Assembly (NCBI GenBank): GCA_040268355.1
Contig: JAWRIT010000102.1
Location: forward strand, 1 to 8,459
Length of the DNA: 8,459 bases
DNA from: UBA1367 sp040268355
GTDB lineage: Bacteria; Actinomycetota; Coriobacteriia; Coriobacteriales; Atopobiaceae
Direction of reading: 5' to 3'
The notes under the pieces were generated by a model. The model had not been told where the DNA came from, made no database searches, and saw only the letters and a program-made list of their open reading frames with translations. Positions 5,837 through 8,459 of the stretch are shown piece by piece. Position 1 is the first letter of the stretch. Every line of letters starts with the position of its first letter. A program made the position numbers and the translations under genes.

Positions 5837-7279
5837 CTACTCGCCGCGTGCCTCGCGAATGAGCCGCTGGTACTCGAAGAAGCTGTCCTTGCGCGTACGG
5901 TGCAGGTCGCCGGTTCCGTCATCGTGCTTGTCCACGTAGATGAAGCCGTAGCGCTTGCGCATCTCGCCGGTGCCGGCCGACACCACGTCGATCGGGCCCC
6001 ACCAGGTATAACCGATGACGTTAACGCCGTCATCGCAGGCCTCGGACAGGGTCTCGAGGTGCGCCTTCAGGTAGTCGGAGCGATACGGGTCGTGGACCCT
6101 CTCCACGCCGTCTTCCACGACGACCTCGTCGAACGCGCCGAAGCCGTTCTCCACGACCATCTGCGGGATGTTGTCGTAGCGCGCGGCGATCTCGTTGGCC
6201 GTCCAGCGCAGGCCGACCGGGTCGATCTGCCAACCCCAGTCGCTCGCCTCGAGGTAGGGGTTCTTGCCGCCCAGGGACATGTTGCCGGCCATGGCCTCGC
6301 CGTCATCGTGGGTGGTGATGGTCATGCTCATGTAATAGGAGTAGGTGAAGAAGTCCACGCACCCCTCGGCAAGAATCTCCTCGTCTCCCGGCTGGATGTC
6401 AGGCTCGGCCCCCAGTTCCTTCCACAGGCGCTTGGCATAGTAGGGGTAGGCGCCGCGCACCTGCACGTCGGAGGCGTACCAGTTGCCTTCGCGCATGGTG
6501 GCCTGGGCGGCCTGCACGTCGGCCGGATCGCAGGTCAGCGGGTAGGTGGTGAGGAAGGCGGTCATGTTGCCCATCATGACCTCGGGGTAGTGCTCGTGCG
6601 CGTAGGCCACCGTCTTGGCACCGGCCAAGAACTGGTGGTGCAGCGCGTTGAGGCAGAGCTGGTTGTCGCGCGGGGCATCTGCCGTGGTGCCGGTGTAGTG
6701 CTGCACGAGGCTGGTCGACAGCGCGTTGTTCATGAACGGCATGCCCGTGTTGACCTCGTTGAAGGTGAGCCAGTACTTCACTTGGTCATGCCAGCGATCC
6801 AGACAGAACTTCGAATAGGTGCAGAAGAAGTCGACGCAGCGGCGGTCGGCCCATGCGTTGTACTTGCTCACCAGCGCATAGGGAGTCTCGTAGTGGCTGA
6901 GCGTGACGAGCGGCTCGATGCCGTGCTCCTTGAGGCAGGCGAAGACCTTGTCGTAGAACTCGACGCCAGCGGGCAGCGGCTCTGTCTCCTCACCCGTGGG
7001 AAAAAGGCGCGTCCAGTTGATGGACATGCGGAAGACGTTCCAGCCCATCTCGGCGAACAGGGCGATGTCCTCCTCGTAGTGCCCGTAGAAGTCCGTCGCC
7101 TCCCAGCTGGGATAGAGCGCCTCTGGGTCAAAGACCTCGTCGATCTGGCGCGGCGTGTTCACGTCGCCGCCGCGCATGTGGTCGCACAGGCTATCGCCCT
7201 TGCCGCCCGCGTTCCATGCGCCCTCGTACTGGTTTGCGGCCGTCGCGCCGCCGAACAGGAACCCCTTCGGAAATGCCAT
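5837..7279 (-). CDS. 6-phospho-beta-glucosidase, glycoside hydrolase family 1
   Basis: A 480-residue cytoplasmic GH1 enzyme that cleaves phosphorylated beta-glucosides (for example cellobiose-6-P, salicin-6-P or arbutin-6-P after PTS uptake) to glucose-6-P and the aglycone or sugar. Family landmarks: N-terminal FPKGFLFGGATAANQYEGAW (3-22); acid/base Glu175 in TFNEVN; nucleophile Glu377 in VENGFG; TWWGPID (425-431). The phosphate-binding loop, S434..TGEMRKRYG (437-445) with Lys442 and Tyr444, is the signature separating 6-phospho enzymes from plain beta-glucosidases. Length is normal (about 470-480) and the gene is intact. The ATG at 7279 has AAAGGAG 6 nt upstream. No PTS permease or BglG-type antiterminator lies in the window, so the matching transporter must be elsewhere. 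Similar genes are called bglA, bglH or ascB; I cannot choose among them. Confidence 0.95.
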   Translation of the reverse strand: MAFPKGFLFGGATAANQYEGAWNAGGKGDSLCDHMRGGDVNTPRQIDEVFDPEALYPSWEATDFYGHYEEDIALFAEMGWNVFRMSINWTRLFPTGEETEPLPAGVEFYDKVFACLKEHGIEPLVTLSHYETPYALVSKYNAWADRRCVDFFCTYSKFCLDRWHDQVKYWLTFNEVNTGMPFMNNALSTSLVQHYTGTTADAPRDNQLCLNALHHQFLAGAKTVAYAHEHYPEVMMGNMTAFLTTYPLTCDPADVQAAQATMREGNWYASDVQVRGAYPYYAKRLWKELGAEPDIQPGDEEILAEGCVDFFTYSYYMSMTITTHDDGEAMAGNMSLGGKNPYLEASDWGWQIDPVGLRWTANEIAARYDNIPQMVVENGFGAFDEVVVEDGVERVHDPYRSDYLKAHLETLSEACDDGVNVIGYTWWGPIDVVSAGTGEMRKRYGFIYVDKHDDGTGDLHRTRKDSFFEYQRLIREARGE

Positions 7280-7285
7280 GACGCT

Positions 7286-7292
7286 CTCCTTT
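7286..7292 (-). promoter_or_regulatory. Shine-Dalgarno AAAGGAG of the GH1 gene
   Basis: AAAGGAG on the minus strand lies 6 nt before the ATG at 7279. It is the strongest ribosome binding site in the window, consistent with high expression of a catabolic enzyme. Confidence 0.8.
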
Positions 7293-7311
7293 CACGGATG
7301 ATCTCTTCCCC

Positions 7312-7329
7312 TGCCCGCACGTGCGGGCA
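7312..7329. promoter_or_regulatory. 18-bp perfect palindrome, candidate operator of the GH1 gene
   Basis: TGCCCGCACGTGCGGGCA is a perfect palindrome, 32 nt upstream of the GH1 start. A possible -10 box, TACACT on the minus strand (plus 7335-7340, 4 of 6 consensus), lies 5 nt further upstream, so the palindrome would cover the transcription start, a classic repressor position. No good -35 was found. The same heptamers recur, arms exchanged, in the leader of the neighbouring phosphatase gene at 8088-8105. A hairpin role in RNA is the alternative, but with no loop it folds less well than it would bind a dimer. Confidence 0.5.
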
Positions 7330-7392
7330 CCACCAGTGTACGGGAGCGAGTTCGGAGCGACCGGGAGCGCCGGGGCGAACGGCGGGCGGTAC

Positions 7393-7435
7393 CGACACAA
7401 GGAAAGAACACAAGGGAAGAAGCACCTCTGTGTCG
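7393..7435. repeat. 13-nt tandem repeat enclosed by a 7-bp inverted repeat
   Basis: ACACAAGGAAAGA (7395-7407) is followed directly by ACACAAGGGAAGA (7408-7420), differing at one base. CGACACA (7393-7399) and TGTGTCG (7429-7435) form an inverted repeat around and partly overlapping this pair. The block lies between the phosphatase stop and the GH1 promoter region. It may be a weak terminator for the phosphatase gene (11 nt after its stop) or an activator-binding site upstream of GH1. Confidence 0.4.
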
Positions 7436-7446
7436 CGGCGCATGCC

Positions 7447-8055
7447 TCACGCCTCGTGCAAGAAGGCGCGCAAGGCGGCAGCATCACCGTCGTAGAGGTA
7501 GCCCTGCATGCTCACCCGCTCGGCACCCACGACGTTGCGCCGCAGGTCGTCCACGAACAGGCAATCCGTCGGATCGAGCCCGTAGCGCTCGCACAACAGC
7601 AGGTAGATACGGGGATCGGGCTTCACGACCCGCTCGTAGCAGGAGACCACGATGCCATCGAACAGCTCGATGCCTGGTATTCGGTCGCGATACGCGGAGA
7701 AGGCCGGTCCCGCATTCGAGAGCAGGTAGGTGCCAAAGCCCGCATCCTTGATCGAACGCACCAGTTCGTCCGCTCCCGGCAGCGGGTCAAAGAGGCCCTC
7801 GTCATGCCAGTGCTCGACCAGGTGGTCCACCAGGGAATGCAGCCGGTCAGGAACCTTGAGCTTGGAGGACCACGCCAACGTCTGCTCGGAGATGGCGTCC
7901 GCGTCCACCCAACCCCACTCGCGCGAGTCGAAGACCGCACGGGTCAGCAGAGCGGCATCCTGCTCATCGGGGCAGAGCTTGCAGGCAACCTGAGCGAGGT
8001 CCGCATCCATGAGCACGCCGCCCATGTCCAGCACCACGTTACGCACCTGAGCCAT
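7447..8055 (-). CDS. HAD family phosphatase, YihX-like
   Basis: A 202-residue HAD hydrolase. Motif I is VLDMGGVLMD (8-17) with nucleophile Asp10; position +2 is Gly rather than Asp, as in the YihX and epoxide-hydrolase-N-terminal branch of subfamily IA. Motif II is LLSNAG with Ser113, motif III is Lys145 in VVKPDPRIY (143-151), and motif IV is FVDD (167-170) with Asp169 and Asp170. A small helical cap (~18-90) follows motif I. E. coli YihX dephosphorylates alpha-glucose-1-phosphate, so a sugar-phosphate substrate is reasonable but unproven. The ATG at 8055 was chosen because GGAGG lies 5 nt upstream and the protein then begins MAQVRNVVLDMGG; the frame remains open to 8229, but those 58 residues resemble translated leader. 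The gene lies 167 nt upstream of GH1 on the same strand. Confidence 0.9.
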   Translation of the reverse strand: MAQVRNVVLDMGGVLMDADLAQVACKLCPDEQDAALLTRAVFDSREWGWVDADAISEQTLAWSSKLKVPDRLHSLVDHLVEHWHDEGLFDPLPGADELVRSIKDAGFGTYLLSNAGPAFSAYRDRIPGIELFDGIVVSCYERVVKPDPRIYLLLCERYGLDPTDCLFVDDLRRNVVGAERVSMQGYLYDGDAAALRAFLHEA

Positions 8056-8060
8056 GACAC

Positions 8061-8065
8061 CCTCC
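8061..8065 (-). promoter_or_regulatory. Shine-Dalgarno GGAGG that sets the YihX-like start
   Basis: GGAGG on the minus strand lies 5 nt before the ATG at 8055. It supports this start over an N-terminal extension reaching 8229. Confidence 0.7.
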
Positions 8066-8087
8066 CTCACTGGAACGTCAGGCGTCA

Positions 8088-8105
8088 GCGGGCAGGCGTG
8101 CCCGC
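8088..8105. promoter_or_regulatory. 18-bp inverted repeat, candidate operator of the YihX-like gene
   Basis: GCGGGCA (8088-8094), spacer GGCG, TGCCCGC (8099-8105): 7-bp perfect arms with a 4-nt spacer. It lies 10 nt downstream of the candidate -10 at 8116-8121 and 32 nt upstream of the ATG at 8055, the same distance from the start codon as the palindrome upstream of GH1. With a 4-nt loop it could also form an RNA hairpin in the leader. Confidence 0.5.
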
Positions 8106-8115
8106 ATACACCCCC

Positions 8116-8121
8116 ATTGTA
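8116..8121 (-). promoter_or_regulatory. Candidate -10 box upstream of the YihX-like gene
   Basis: The minus strand reads TACAAT here (5 of 6 consensus), giving a predicted start near 8109 and a leader of about 54 nt. No convincing -35 lies 16-18 nt upstream, so an activator or another sigma factor may be needed, or the match is chance. Confidence 0.4.
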
Positions 8122-8261
8122 CGAGGTTGGCACGGCCTGCAGGACGCTTGGCGCTTCAGAGGGTCGCAGATGGGGCTGGCGATTGCGGCGCGCTTTTGGC
8201 CCCGCCCGCGATCGAGGATTCGTAAACACGGCCGGTTATGTAGTTTTTAGTTTATTAATTT

Positions 8262-8290
8262 ATTATATTACCTGGGGAAATGAGGGACAG
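8262..8290 (-). promoter_or_regulatory. Possible distal promoter in the AT-rich block
   Basis: A perfect TATAAT on the minus strand (plus 8262-8267) has CTGTCC (8285-8290, 3 of 6 consensus) 17 nt upstream. It would drive transcription toward the YihX-like gene with a leader of about 200 nt. The surrounding AT-rich run (8237-8270) is the most AT-rich stretch of the window. On the plus strand the same block offers TATATT (8264-8269), which would start a transcript close to 8275, where the structured element begins, but with no good -35. Confidence 0.35.
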
Positions 8291-8459
8291 TCAGGGGCTA
8301 ACTGGCCGCATTTTGAGGGATGCGTGCGCTAGCGAGACAAAGAGCTGTTCGCAAAGCCCCAGGTGGAAGGCGGTGCCCAAGGAGCCCGTACTTCCCGAGG
8401 GGCAAAAACTGCCCGCAAGACGATCCCTCTCACCTGCGGCTTCGTGGGTCTCATTTCCC
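8275..8459. other. Nested inverted-repeat element, possible structured RNA or palindromic intergenic repeat
   Basis: The stretch is bounded by GGGAAATGAG (8275-8284) and CTCATTTCCC (8450-8459), a perfect 10-bp inverted repeat ending at the window edge, so it may extend further. Nested inside are GAGGGAT (8315-8321) with ATCCCTC (8423-8429), then GCCCC (8356-8360) with GGGGC (8399-8403), then GGAAG (8365-8369) with CTTCC (8391-8395). All pair in nested order. Two frames cross it: a plus-strand ATG at 8280 stays open for 60 codons to the edge, and a minus-strand ATG at 8454 gives a 41-residue frame ending at 8329. Neither has a convincing ribosome binding site or recognisable motif. The rest of the stretch upstream of the YihX-like gene (8122-8236) is GC-rich and shows nothing I can name. 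Confidence 0.4.

Noticed and set aside
5681..7495. 604-codon open frame on the plus strand opposite GH1
   Set aside because: It is antisense to a complete GH1 enzyme with both catalytic Glu residues, runs through the GH1 hairpin terminator and leader, and translates to a Val/His/Arg-rich product without motifs. GC-rich third positions suppress stop codons on the opposite strand.
8056..8229. 58-residue N-terminal extension of the YihX-like protein
   Set aside because: HAD proteins of this type begin a few residues before motif I, GGAGG precedes the ATG at 8055, and the extension would overlap the candidate promoter and inverted repeat.
8280..8459. 60-codon plus-strand frame running off the window edge
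   Set aside because: The ATG lies in the terminal inverted repeat with only GGGG before it, and the product is Ser/Arg/Pro-rich with no motif. The nested complementary segments explain the region better, but the missing downstream sequence prevents a firm decision.

Overview
The window looks like a chromosomal segment of a high-GC actinobacterium, most likely class Coriobacteriia (an Olsenella/Atopobium-type gut or oral anaerobe). That is inferred from the GC-rich third codon positions, the long spurious antisense reading frames such bias creates, and the gene content (6-phospho-beta-glucosidase, FtsX-type exporter, HAD phosphatases). No rRNA, tRNA, CRISPR array, transposase or phage gene was seen, so the taxonomic call rests on style rather than a marker.

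All seven confident genes lie on the minus strand. From high to low coordinates, which is transcription order, they are: a HAD phosphatase of the YihX-like type (7447-8055); a GH1 6-phospho-beta-glucosidase (5837-7279); a two-gene ABC exporter operon, with ATPase 4845-5555 and an 813-residue FtsX/MacB-type permease 2396-4837; a Cof-type HAD-IIB phosphatase (1354-2208) followed 60 nt later by an unrecognised 185-residue membrane protein (736-1293); and a GIY-YIG (YhbQ/UPF0213-type) domain protein with a C-terminal extension (89-571). Strong hairpins follow the membrane-protein gene (698-731) and the GH1 gene (5711-5746). A good sigma70-type promoter (5598-5626) precedes the ABC operon.

The genes suggest separate small transcription units. 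GH1 would hydrolyse PTS-imported, phosphorylated beta-glucosides in the cytoplasm, and the adjacent YihX-like phosphatase may act on a related sugar phosphate. The ATPase and permease together form a complete ABC export or mechanotransmission system. The HAD-IIB/membrane-protein pair and the GIY-YIG gene have no obvious link to these.

The most interesting material is intergenic. The leaders of GH1 and the YihX-like gene each carry an 18-bp inverted repeat built from the same heptamer (TGCCCGC/GCGGGCA) with a 4-nt spacer but opposite arm order; both sit just downstream of a plausible -10 box. The right-hand end (8275-8459) is an apparently non-coding stretch of nested complementary segments, bounded by a 10-bp inverted repeat and abutting an AT-rich promoter-like block. 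It may be a structured RNA or a small palindromic intergenic element. I found no convincing new multi-gene system; these two intergenic signals are the best leads.
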